Assembly (NCBI GenBank): GCA_041913045.1
Contig: JAYSGB010000038.1
Location: 1 to 39,936, forward strand
Direction of reading: 5' to 3'
Length of the DNA: 39,936 bases
From: CAMLOF01 sp041913045
GTDB taxonomy: Bacteria; Pseudomonadota; Gammaproteobacteria; Burkholderiales; Burkholderiaceae_C
In this document: in pieces, positions 31,783 to 39,883 of the stretch
Layout of the letters: each line of letters begins with the position of its first letter
Position numbering within the stretch: the first letter of the stretch is position 1
Position numbers and translations under genes: made by a program
The notes under the pieces: model-generated
What the model was told of the DNA's origin: nothing
Databases searched by the model: none
Seen by the model: the letters and a program-made list of their open reading frames with translations, nothing else

Positions 31783-33654
31783 TCAGTGCGCCTGAGGCTT
31801 GAGGATGTGGTGCAGGCGGTCCTCGTGCAGGGCGGCCACGGTGTCAGCACGGTGCGTGAGCACGGCGCGTTGGTTGATGGAGCCCTTGTCGGTGATCTCG
31901 CCACGGTCGATGGTGGGCGCGTCGGCCAGCAGGCACAGGCGGGCGATGCGGTTGGCGCTGCCGGTGGCGGTCTTGGCCAGTTCGTTCACCACGGTCTGGA
32001 AGTGGGCCAGCACCGGGGCGCTTTCCAGCACGTCGTGCAGAGAAGCGTCGGCAGGCAGACCAGAGAGTTCGCGCACCTTGGGCGTGGGGAACACCATGGC
32101 CCCCACTTCCTTCAGGTTCAGGCCGGTCAGCACCACGTCCTGGATGTACGGGGCGCCCGCCGCGATGATCTTGGCGCGCAGCGGGCCCACGCTCACGAAG
32201 GTGCCGGTGGCGAGCTTGAAGTCTTCGGCAATGCGGCCGTCGAACTTCAGGCCCAGGTGAATGTCGGTCTCGTCGATCCACTTCACCGCGTCACCCGTCT
32301 TGAAGAAGCCTTCTTCGTCGAAGGCGTCGGCGGTGTCCTGCGGTGCGCGCCAATAGCCGGGGGTGATGTTGGGGCCCTTGTAGCGGACTTCTGTCTTGCC
32401 TTCCATGTCCACCAGTTTGAGTTCCAGGCCGGGGGTGGGCAGGCCCAGGTCGCCAGCTTTCACGTAGGGGTTGGTCACGAAAATGCCGAAGGGGCCCGAT
32501 TCGGTCATGCCCAGGCCCGTGCCCATGACGATGCGCTGGCCAATCTCGCGCTCCTCGCTCTCGTACAAGCTGTCCCACACGGGCTGGGCCAACGCGGCAC
32601 CGGCGTAGAAGAACATCTTCACGCGCGACAGCAGCGTCTTGCGCAACAGATCGTCGGTCTTCATGGCGTTGGCAATGGCCTCGAAGCCCGTTGGCACGTT
32701 GAAGTACACGGTGGGGGCGACTTCGCGCAGGTTGCGCAGGGTCTCGTGCATCAGCGCAGGCGTGGGCTTGCCGTCGTCGATGTACAGCGTGCCGCCGTGG
32801 TAGACCACCATGCCAAAGTTGTGGTTGCCGCCAAAGGTGTGGTTCCAGGGCAGCCAGTCCACCAGCACCAGGGGCTGTTCGGCCAGAACAGGCATGGACT
32901 GCACCATCTGCTGCTGGTTGGCGCACCACATGCGCTGCGTGTTGATGACGGCCTTGGGCAGCTTGGTGGAACCGCTGGTGAAGAGGAACTTGGTGATGGT
33001 GTCCGGCCCGGTGGCGGCGATGGCCGCGTCCACGGCGGGCGTTTCAGGCGTGGCGATCAGGTCCGCAAAGCTGGTGCTGTCCAGCCCGTCCAGGCGGCCT
33101 TCGGCCAGCACGATTTCCACACCCTCACTGGCCACGGCGCGCAGGGCCTTGCCGTAGCGCGCAGCGTCGCTGGCGAACAGCATGCCGGGCGTGGTGGTAC
33201 GCAGCACGTGCTTGAGTTTGTCGTAGTCGGTGCTGATAAGCGAGTACGCGGGCGAGGTGGGCACGTAAGGCACACCCGCGACCATGCAGCCCAGGGCCAG
33301 AAGTGCGTGCTCCAGACTGTTTTCCGACAGGATGGCCACCGGGCGCTCGGCGTTGAGGCCACGGTTGATCAGGCCTTGGGCGATGCGGCGCGCGGTGGCC
33401 CACGCTTCGGCGTAGCTGATGTGGCGCCAGTCGCCCAGCGCGGGCTTGCCGTCCGCGCCTACGGTCGGCTGGCGGCGCGCCATCCAGGTGCGGTCGGGCG
33501 CGGTTTCGGCCCAGTGGCGCAGGCGGTCCGTCAGGCGCTCGGGGTAGGGCTGCAGTTCCTGGTCAGCGCGCAGGTAGTGCGTGCCAGTGGGGCCGTCACG
33601 CAGCACGGCGGTGGTCACGCCAAAGGTCATCGGGCGGAAGGTGGGGGTGCTCAT
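31783..33654 (-). CDS. Feruloyl-CoA synthetase-type AMP-forming acyl-CoA ligase
   Basis: This 623-aa adenylate-forming ligase makes an aroyl- or cinnamoyl-CoA from the acid, ATP and CoA. Motifs are the phosphate loop KFLFTSGSTKLPKAVINTQ (about 222-240), LVDWLPWNHTFGGNHNFG, FFYAGAALAQPVWDSL, MGTGLGMTESGPFG (A5) and GFFKTGDAVKW. Sequence TQRMWCANQQQM and the general layout match the feruloyl-CoA synthetase subfamily rather than fatty acid ligases. Start ATG 33654 (MSTPTFRPMTFG) has ribosome site AGGAGA; the upstream extension is not coding. It follows the enoyl-CoA hydratase gene by 34 nt. Ferulate, p-coumarate or a related acid is the likely substrate. Confidence 0.9.
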   Translation of the reverse strand: MSTPTFRPMTFGVTTAVLRDGPTGTHYLRADQELQPYPERLTDRLRHWAETAPDRTWMARRQPTVGADGKPALGDWRHISYAEAWATARRIAQGLINRGLNAERPVAILSENSLEHALLALGCMVAGVPYVPTSPAYSLISTDYDKLKHVLRTTTPGMLFASDAARYGKALRAVASEGVEIVLAEGRLDGLDSTSFADLIATPETPAVDAAIAATGPDTITKFLFTSGSTKLPKAVINTQRMWCANQQQMVQSMPVLAEQPLVLVDWLPWNHTFGGNHNFGMVVYHGGTLYIDDGKPTPALMHETLRNLREVAPTVYFNVPTGFEAIANAMKTDDLLRKTLLSRVKMFFYAGAALAQPVWDSLYESEEREIGQRIVMGTGLGMTESGPFGIFVTNPYVKAGDLGLPTPGLELKLVDMEGKTEVRYKGPNITPGYWRAPQDTADAFDEEGFFKTGDAVKWIDETDIHLGLKFDGRIAEDFKLATGTFVSVGPLRAKIIAAGAPYIQDVVLTGLNLKEVGAMVFPTPKVRELSGLPADASLHDVLESAPVLAHFQTVVNELAKTATGSANRIARLCLLADAPTIDRGEITDKGSINQRAVLTHRADTVAALHEDRLHHILKPQAH

Positions 33655-33688
33655 CTTGTCTCCTGGGGTGTTCTGCGTTGGCCTGGCA

Positions 33689-34483
33689 TCAACCCTTTTG
33701 CACCTTGGCGGCCTTGCCTTCCAGGAAGGCACGCACACGTTCCTTGGCTTCCGGCGCAGCCTGGGCAATGGATGCCATCAGCGCTTCGGTGAAGAAGCCA
33801 TGGTCCGCTGGCTGTTCGGCAATGCGCGGCAGCGCGTGCATGAGCGCGTAGTTGGTGAGAGGGGCATTGGTGGCAATGCGCTGGGCCAGCTCGAGCGCCT
33901 TTTCCAGCGCGGTGCCCGTGGGCACCAGGTACTGCGCCAGGCCAATGCGCTCGCCGTCCACAGCGTTGTACACGCGGCCGGTCAACATCATGTCGGTCAT
34001 GCGGGCAGCACCAATCAGCTTGGGGATGCGCACCGCACCGCCACCGCCCACGAAGATGCCGCGCGTGCCTTCCGGCAGCGCAAAAAACGTGGTTTCGTCT
34101 GCCACGCGGATGTGGCAGGCGCTGGCCAGTTCCAGCCCGCCACCCACCACGGCGCCGTGCAGCGCGGCGATCACAGGCACCGGGCCTTGTTGCACCTGGT
34201 CCAGCGCGTTGTGCCACATGCGAGAGTGGTGCACGCCTTCGCCAGCGTCACGTTCCTGGAGTTCAGACAGGTCCAGCCCTGCACAGAAGTGGTCGCCTTC
34301 GCCGTGGATGACGGCAGCACGCGCTTCGGTCGGCAGGTTCTGGAAAGCGTCGCGGATGGCCAGGATGAGGCCATCGCTCAAGGCGTTGCGCTTGGCCGGG
34401 CGGCACAGGCGGATGACTGCAACCGCACCCTGCATTTCGAGGTGGATGGCGTCGGTGGCGGGAGGGGTGGTGCGGGTCGTCAT
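33689..34483 (-). CDS. Enoyl-CoA hydratase/isomerase-family protein
   Basis: This 264-aa crotonase-fold enzyme is the first gene of the catabolic operon. Both acid/base residues are present: Glu118 in VVGGGLELASACHI and Glu138 in FFALPEGTRGIFVGGGG. The oxyanion-hole segment is HFCAGLDLSELQ. In context it would hydrate a cinnamoyl-CoA to the 3-hydroxy thioester. A hydratase-lyase (HCHL type, releasing vanillin) is the main alternative, but the presence of a dehydrogenase, thiolase and thioesterase and the absence of an aldehyde dehydrogenase gene argue for the beta-oxidative route. The ATG at 34483 is chosen; a TTG at 34501 also opens the frame. Confidence 0.88.
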   Translation of the reverse strand: MTTRTTPPATDAIHLEMQGAVAVIRLCRPAKRNALSDGLILAIRDAFQNLPTEARAAVIHGEGDHFCAGLDLSELQERDAGEGVHHSRMWHNALDQVQQGPVPVIAALHGAVVGGGLELASACHIRVADETTFFALPEGTRGIFVGGGGAVRIPKLIGAARMTDMMLTGRVYNAVDGERIGLAQYLVPTGTALEKALELAQRIATNAPLTNYALMHALPRIAEQPADHGFFTEALMASIAQAAPEAKERVRAFLEGKAAKVQKG

Positions 34484-34520
34484 GGCGGGTGATCTTTCCA
34501 AGAGGTTGATGTCCTGATAC

Positions 34521-34537
34521 AGTTATAAATAATAACT
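34521..34537. promoter_or_regulatory. AT-rich operator-like palindrome near the hydratase start
   Basis: AGTTAT, five bases, ATAACT forms a perfect 6-bp inverted repeat about 38-54 bases before the hydratase ATG, in the shared gap with tetR. It is a candidate operator or part of the minus-strand promoter; no consensus -35/-10 pair was clear. Confidence 0.4.
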
Positions 34538-34603
34538 AAATTGACGTGCCTTGTCTCTCTCTGCGATTAGGGGTTTACCCTTGATTGCATGGTTCCGATC
34601 GTT

Positions 34604-34623
34604 ACCATACAAAACTGTATGGT
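34604..34623. promoter_or_regulatory. Candidate TetR operator
   Basis: ACCATACA-AAAC-TGTATGGT is a perfect 8-bp inverted repeat with a 4-base centre, midway in the 217-nt divergent gap between the hydratase and tetR genes. Size and position fit a TetR-family dimer site controlling both directions. A wider 10-bp inverted repeat (GGGTTTACCC at 34571-34580, complement at 34658-34667) encloses it. Confidence 0.6.
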
Positions 34624-34700
34624 GGCATTTTGGAGCTTTTCTTCGAACGCAACATCCGGGTAAACCCAGCCCCTGCCTTCCGTCGCTATGATCCATTCGC

Positions 34701-35324
34701 ATGTCCACCGGCAGCACCCATCCACCCGAACCGGCCGAGAAGGCCGGGGCCGCCTCGCGCAACACCTTGTCACCCCAGGACTGGCTGCGTGTAGCCGCCG
34801 ACGTGCTGGTGGAAAAGAGCGTGGAGGGCGTGCGCGTGGACGTGCTGGCGCGCACGCTCAACGTGACGCGCGGCAGCTTCTACTGGCACTTTGCCGACCG
34901 CGAAGACTTGCTGCAGCGCCTGTTGCAAGGCTGGAAGCAGACACAGACCGAGCACGTGATTGCCGTGCACGGGCGGCATGGGGTGCATGCGCAGGCACGC
35001 ATTCACGAACTGGCGGGTCTGCCGTTCCATGGCGCCAGTGCCCTGCGCGGTGGCGCCGTGGAGCTGGCCATCAGGGCATGGGCGCGCCGTGATGACACTG
35101 CCCGCGCCGTGGTGGACGAAGTGGACGCCATGCGCCTGCGCTACATCGAAGCCAGTTTTGCCGAGCTGGGCTTCGAGCAGCAGCAGTGCCGCAACCGCGC
35201 CTTTGTGCTGTACAGCTACATGCAGGCCGAGTCCCTTTTCCGCGCACAGGGCAGCAACGAAGACAAGGCCGCGCGGCGCGCATTCGTCGAGCGGCTGCTC
35301 ACCCACCAACCCTTGCCTTTCTGA
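34701..35324 (+). CDS. TetR-family transcriptional regulator
   Basis: This 207-aa regulator has an N-terminal TetR DNA-binding domain (about 25-75), with WLRVAADVLVEKSVEGVRVD, LARTLNVTRGSFYWHFADRE as the recognition helix and then DLLQRLLQGW. The C-terminal ligand domain is variable. It is transcribed away from the aromatic acid operon and shares a 217-nt gap with it that holds operator-like palindromes. Control of the hydratase-ligase operon and of itself is therefore likely, with a CoA thioester or aromatic acid as inducer (inferred). The amidohydrolase gene follows on the same strand after 39 nt and may be co-transcribed. Confidence 0.92.
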   Translation: MSTGSTHPPEPAEKAGAASRNTLSPQDWLRVAADVLVEKSVEGVRVDVLARTLNVTRGSFYWHFADREDLLQRLLQGWKQTQTEHVIAVHGRHGVHAQARIHELAGLPFHGASALRGGAVELAIRAWARRDDTARAVVDEVDAMRLRYIEASFAELGFEQQQCRNRAFVLYSYMQAESLFRAQGSNEDKAARRAFVERLLTHQPLPF

Positions 35325-35363
35325 CGGCTGGCCGCCGTGCCAGCCAAAACGCCGGAGACTCAC

Positions 35364-36233
35364 ATGAAACACGAAGACCTCATCGCCATCGACATCCACA
35401 CCCATGCCGAGGTGAGCTGCTGGAACCCCTTTGACAACTACGGCGAGGAATATGACCGCGCCGCCGACAAGTACTTTGGCAGCGACCGCCGCCCCACCAT
35501 CGCCGAAACCGTGGCCTACTACCGCCAACGCAAGATCGGGCTGGTGATGTTCACCGTGGACAGCGAATCCAAGCTGGGCCGCCGGCGCATTCCCAACGAG
35601 GAAATTGCCCAGGCCGCGCGCGAGAACAGCGACATGATGATGGCCTTCGCCAGCATCGACCCGCACAAGGGCAAGATGGGTGCGCGCGAGGCCGAACGCC
35701 TGATCAAGGAAGAGGGCGTCAAGGGCTTCAAGTTCCACCCCACGGTGCAGGGTTACCACCCCTACGACAAGATGGCCTGGCCCATCTACGAGGTCATCAA
35801 CCACTACAAGATGCCCGCCATCTTCCACACCGGGCACAGCGGCATTGGCAGCGGCATGCGCTGCGGCGGCGGCCTGCGGCTGGAGTATTCCAACCCCATG
35901 CACCTGGACGACGTGGCCATCGACTTCCCCGACATGCAGATCGTGATGGCACACCCCAGCTTCCCCTGGCAGGACGAGGCGCTTTCCGTGGCCACGCACA
36001 AGCCCAACGTGTGGATCGACCTGAGCGGCTGGAGCCCCAAGTACTTCCCCAAGCAACTGGTGCAGTACGCCAACTCTCTGCTGAAAGACCGCATCCTCTT
36101 CGGCAGCGACTACCCGCTCATCACCCCCGAGCGCTGGATGAAAGACTTCGAGGTGGCGGGCTTCAAGCCCGAGGTGATGCCCGGCATCCTCAAGGGCAAC
36201 GCCGTGCGCCTGCTGGGGCTCGACAAGGCTTGA
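35364..36233 (+). CDS. Amidohydrolase_2-family protein (decarboxylase/hydrolase type)
   Basis: This 289-aa cytosolic TIM-barrel protein of the ACMSD-like amidohydrolase group has IDIHTHAEV near its start, KGFKFHPTVQGYHP, PAIFHTGHSG, VMAHPSFPWQDEA and LFGSDYPLITPERW. All usual metal and catalytic positions are present. Family members include non-oxidative aromatic decarboxylases and hydrolases, so it could act on an aromatic product of the neighbouring cluster, but the substrate is not known. ATG 35364 has a good ribosome site (GGAG); the frame opens earlier at a GTG (35337). It follows tetR and is convergent with the GGDEF-EAL gene. Confidence 0.85.
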   Translation: MKHEDLIAIDIHTHAEVSCWNPFDNYGEEYDRAADKYFGSDRRPTIAETVAYYRQRKIGLVMFTVDSESKLGRRRIPNEEIAQAARENSDMMMAFASIDPHKGKMGAREAERLIKEEGVKGFKFHPTVQGYHPYDKMAWPIYEVINHYKMPAIFHTGHSGIGSGMRCGGGLRLEYSNPMHLDDVAIDFPDMQIVMAHPSFPWQDEALSVATHKPNVWIDLSGWSPKYFPKQLVQYANSLLKDRILFGSDYPLITPERWMKDFEVAGFKPEVMPGILKGNAVRLLGLDKA

Positions 36234-36254
36234 CGCCATGCGCCCGCTTGCGGC

Positions 36255-39200
36255 TTACGCAGGCGGGTTCACAAAGGCGGCGAGTTCCGCTGGCGGAATC
36301 GGGCGGCTGAACAGGTAGCCCTGGTAAAGGCCGCAGCCGCTGCGCAGCAGAAAGTCGCGCTGCGCGGCGGTTTCTACGCCTTCTGCGATCACGTTCAACC
36401 CCAGGCTTTCGCCCAGCGCAATCACGGTGCGAACGATGGCCTCGTCGCTGGTGTCCAGCAGCACGTCGCGCACGAAGGACTGGTCGATCTTCAACTGGTC
36501 CAGCGGCAGCATCTTCAGGTAGCTCAGCGACGAGTACCCGGTGCCAAAGTCGTCCAGCGAGAACCGCACCCCCAGCGCCCGCAGCGCTTCCATCTTCTTC
36601 ACGATGTCTTCGACGTCGTCGGCGAAGATGCTTTCCGTCAACTCCAGCTTCAGCTGCCTAGGGTTGGCGCCGCTGTGCGTCAGTACCTCGTGAACCTGCC
36701 GCACGAATTCAGGGTGGTGGAACTGCCGCGCGCTCACGTTGACGGACAGGCTCAGCTCCTCCATGCCGGGCAGCCTGGGCCACTGGGCCAGGAAGGCGCA
36801 GGCCGTCTTCAGCACCCAGGGCCCCATCTCATGGATGAAGCCGCTGTCTTCCGCCAGGGGAATGAACAGCGCGGGCGACACGGCGCCACGTTTGGCATGG
36901 TTCCAGCGGCACAGGGCTTCGGCACCCACCACGCGCCCCTCGCTGTCCACCTGCGGCTGGTAAAGCAGGAACAGTTCCTGCCGTTCAATGCTCTGGCGCA
37001 GTTCAATTTCAAGCGCCGCGCGTTCCGCAATCTGCGCCTGCAGCCTGCCGTCAAAAAAGCGGTGGGTGTTGCGGCCGCTGTCCTTGGCCGAGTACATGGC
37101 CGAATCGGCGCGGCTGAGCAATTCCTCCACTGAAAGCGGGGTGTCGCCAAACACCACCGCGCCCAGGCTGGCCGATGCGAAATGCTCGATGCCTTCGATG
37201 GTCACCGGCCGCGACACGGTACCCAGCAGCCGGGTGCAGAAGCGCTCCACCTCCTGAACGGCGCTGGCCATGTCCTGCCCCAGGTCGTGCAGCAGCACGA
37301 TGAACTCGTCGCCACCCAGGCGGGCCACCGTGTCGGCAGGGGGCACGGCTTCGCGAATGCACCGGGCCTTCTCGGCCAGCAGCAGGTCGCCGTTGCGGTG
37401 GCCCCAGTTGTCGTTGATGACCTTGAAATTGTCCAGGTCGATGAGGATGGCTGCCCCCAGCACGTGGCTGCTCGAACGGCTGGCCAGAGCTTCTGCCGCA
37501 GTCAGCATGAACATGCTGCGGTTGGGCAGGCGGGTCAGGTTGTCATAGTAGGCCAGTTGATGAACGCGCTCTTCGGCGCTGCGCCGTTCGGTAATGTCGC
37601 GTTCCACAGATACCCAGTGCGTGAACCAGCCTTGTTCGTCGGCAATGGGCTGGATCATCAGTTCCACCCAGTACGGCTCGCGGTTCTTGGTGTAGTTGAT
37701 CAGCTCCGCGCGCACGGGCTGCCACCCGATCAACGCCTGCCTGATGCGGTCCAGTTCGGTACGTTGGGTGTCGGGGCCTTGCAGAAGGCGCGGGGACTTG
37801 CCCAGCACCTCTTCGCGGGTGTAGCCGGTCTTGCGTTCAAAGGCGTCGTTCACGAACACGATGCGCGGGCCCGGTCTGTCCACGGGCTGGGCTTCGGTGA
37901 TCAGCACCATGTCGTTGAGGCTGGCCACGGCCTTTTCAAGCAGCTTGAGCTGTTCCTCGGAGCGGCGGCGGGCGGTCACGTCCTGCAAGGTGAAGAAGCG
38001 TGTGCCGGAGCCGTCGCCGTCTGCTGCGCTCTGTCCGCACATCAGCATCCAGCGGCTCGCGCCGTCGTTGGCCCGCGTCACGCCGAACTCCATGGTCAAT
38101 GGCGTGTCTGGCGCTGGCGACGCGCACGCGGCCACGAAGCGCTGGCGAGCGCGCGCCTCCACCAGCTCGGCTATCTGGTCCAGCGCATGGTCACCGCCGG
38201 GGCGCAGCCCCATCAGCTCGCACACCGAAGGCGACCCGCGCCAGCGGCGGCGCTGCACGTCCACCCAGAAGTGGCCAATGGCCGCCACGCGCTGGGCTTC
38301 GGTCAGGGCGCGTTCGCTTTCCTGCAGGCGCTGTGCGGCCTTGACGCGGTCGGTGATGTCGCGCGAGAGTACGACGAAGCGCGGGTCGGCTGTGTCGCTG
38401 TCCTTCTTGCGGGCGACCGACAGTTCGAACCAACGGGGCACGCCGCCTATGGGCAATTCGATCTGTTGGCCGGTGGATACACCCAGTTTCTCTGCCTCTG
38501 CGATGGCACGCATGCAGCCCTTGGCCGCGTCTGGCGGTAGAACCTCGTCTGCAAGTCTGCCGATGAGCTCCCCGCGTGGCACGATGAGCCCTTCTTCCGT
38601 TTTCGAGCGCAACGCCAGATACCGGCCGTTGCGGTCGAACTCGAAGAGCAGGTCGGGTACGGCATTGAGTGTGTCTTCGATGTCTGATGAGAGTTGTCGC
38701 AGTTCCTGCGTCATGCCCAAGGCTGTGGCCTGCGCGCGGTCGCGCGAACTCATCAGCAGCCAGACGATGGTGCCTGCCGCCAGGCTGAGCAGCAGCCCAA
38801 GTGCCGCAAACCAGTGGTGCGAGCGGTCGGCATTCGCCTGTATGTATGCCGGCGTCGGGTCCACCGTGTATGTCCAGCGCTGCCCACCGAACTCTATCGT
38901 TCCGCTGGAGGCGTAGGCCGTTGTGATGTCGCCCTGGTAGTTGACAGTCTTGTTGTTCAGCAGGCCAAGCAAGTAGCTACGAGCCGACGGCTGGTCGCCC
39001 TCAAACAGTTGCAGGCGCAGCCCGTCGTGCATCAAGCCGCCCTGGCGTTGCAGAATGTCTTTCAACCGAAAAGGCGCATCTCCCCAGCCGCGCATGTTGC
39101 GCCGCCTTTCCAGTGGCGTCTCTGGGTTTGCGTCCGGGTTGTAGATCGGCAGGTACATCACAAATCCCACCTCGGGCTGCATGCCGTCCTGTGCCAGCAC

Positions 39201-39797
39201 CAGCCGCTGCGACAGGCTCACCTCGCCGCTGTCGCGTGCGCGCAGTGCAGCCTCCCTTGCAGGAGCCACGGAAAGTACGTCCAGCCCCAACGCAGCAACG
39301 TTGTTACGGGTGGGGGGCTCAATGAATAAGATGGGTGCGTATTCAAGCCGCTCCCCTGAGGGGCGAATCCTGAAACCTGGCATGCCAAGGCTTGTGCGTG
39401 CGTTCAGCTCCAAATCCCGCACTTGCTCGCCACGAACATAGGGCACGTACGCCACGCCCAGCAAGCCGCTGGCGGTTTCCTCCACCCTCAAAGACGAAAC
39501 GAAAGCGCGGAATTCGTTCGCGGTGATGGCGTCGGACCCTTCCACAAACCCCCGCACTCCCCGCAACACCAACTCCACGGTGTTGAGCTTGGTGCGTATG
39601 TGCGCCGCGACTTCTTCCCCGGCATGTTCAACCTGGTGGCTCAGTTCGTGGTCAGCCCGTTCCATGCGGTTGAGCCAATAGCTGGCGGGGAACATTGCAA
39701 GGAGGGCCGCACTCAGCAACGCACCCAGCAAGGCATTCATCCGCCTTGGGTGAGTCCGGTTGTCTCCGGTGGTGGCTTCGTCGGCAAGTCGGTTCAT
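36255..39797 (-). CDS. CHASE-PAS(3)-GGDEF-EAL membrane signalling protein
   Basis: This protein of about 1180 aa has a membrane span (about 21-42), a periplasmic CHASE sensor domain (to about 340; EFRAFVSSLRVEE, GVAYVPYV), a second span (about 345-365) and three PAS/PAC regions. A GGDEF domain with intact VARLGGDEFIVLL follows, lacking an RxxD inhibitory site, then an EAL domain with GAEALCRWNH, ELTESIFADD, DDFGTGYSSLSYLK, KIDQSFVRD and IAEGVET. Both c-di-GMP making and breaking sites look intact. The third PAS (NDAFERKTGYTREEVLGKSP) is LOV-like but has no photoactive Cys. Start ATG 39797 has an AGGA site; the frame upstream to 39911 runs into the IS end and is not used. Confidence 0.93.
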   Translation of the reverse strand: MNRLADEATTGDNRTHPRRMNALLGALLSAALLAMFPASYWLNRMERADHELSHQVEHAGEEVAAHIRTKLNTVELVLRGVRGFVEGSDAITANEFRAFVSSLRVEETASGLLGVAYVPYVRGEQVRDLELNARTSLGMPGFRIRPSGERLEYAPILFIEPPTRNNVAALGLDVLSVAPAREAALRARDSGEVSLSQRLVLAQDGMQPEVGFVMYLPIYNPDANPETPLERRRNMRGWGDAPFRLKDILQRQGGLMHDGLRLQLFEGDQPSARSYLLGLLNNKTVNYQGDITTAYASSGTIEFGGQRWTYTVDPTPAYIQANADRSHHWFAALGLLLSLAAGTIVWLLMSSRDRAQATALGMTQELRQLSSDIEDTLNAVPDLLFEFDRNGRYLALRSKTEEGLIVPRGELIGRLADEVLPPDAAKGCMRAIAEAEKLGVSTGQQIELPIGGVPRWFELSVARKKDSDTADPRFVVLSRDITDRVKAAQRLQESERALTEAQRVAAIGHFWVDVQRRRWRGSPSVCELMGLRPGGDHALDQIAELVEARARQRFVAACASPAPDTPLTMEFGVTRANDGASRWMLMCGQSAADGDGSGTRFFTLQDVTARRRSEEQLKLLEKAVASLNDMVLITEAQPVDRPGPRIVFVNDAFERKTGYTREEVLGKSPRLLQGPDTQRTELDRIRQALIGWQPVRAELINYTKNREPYWVELMIQPIADEQGWFTHWVSVERDITERRSAEERVHQLAYYDNLTRLPNRSMFMLTAAEALASRSSSHVLGAAILIDLDNFKVINDNWGHRNGDLLLAEKARCIREAVPPADTVARLGGDEFIVLLHDLGQDMASAVQEVERFCTRLLGTVSRPVTIEGIEHFASASLGAVVFGDTPLSVEELLSRADSAMYSAKDSGRNTHRFFDGRLQAQIAERAALEIELRQSIERQELFLLYQPQVDSEGRVVGAEALCRWNHAKRGAVSPALFIPLAEDSGFIHEMGPWVLKTACAFLAQWPRLPGMEELSLSVNVSARQFHHPEFVRQVHEVLTHSGANPRQLKLELTESIFADDVEDIVKKMEALRALGVRFSLDDFGTGYSSLSYLKMLPLDQLKIDQSFVRDVLLDTSDEAIVRTVIALGESLGLNVIAEGVETAAQRDFLLRSGCGLYQGYLFSRPIPPAELAAFVNPPA

Positions 39798-39883
39798 GTG
39801 TCCTAGGGCAAGCGTCACGATGATAGTGTTTGAAACTGCCGCTTCCCCGGGCTGGGGGGCTGTTCCTGGGGCGGGTTTTCCCT

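Noticed and set aside
31786..33792. A 668-codon plus-strand open frame opposite the CoA ligase gene
   Set aside because: It has His/Gln/Val-rich shadow composition typical of the antisense of a GC-rich gene; the ligase on the minus strand has all motifs.
33689..34483. Calling the crotonase-fold enzyme a feruloyl-CoA hydratase-lyase (ech/HCHL)
   Set aside because: The adjacent dehydrogenase, thiolase and thioesterase and the lack of a vanillin dehydrogenase fit a plain hydratase; sequence alone cannot separate them by eye.
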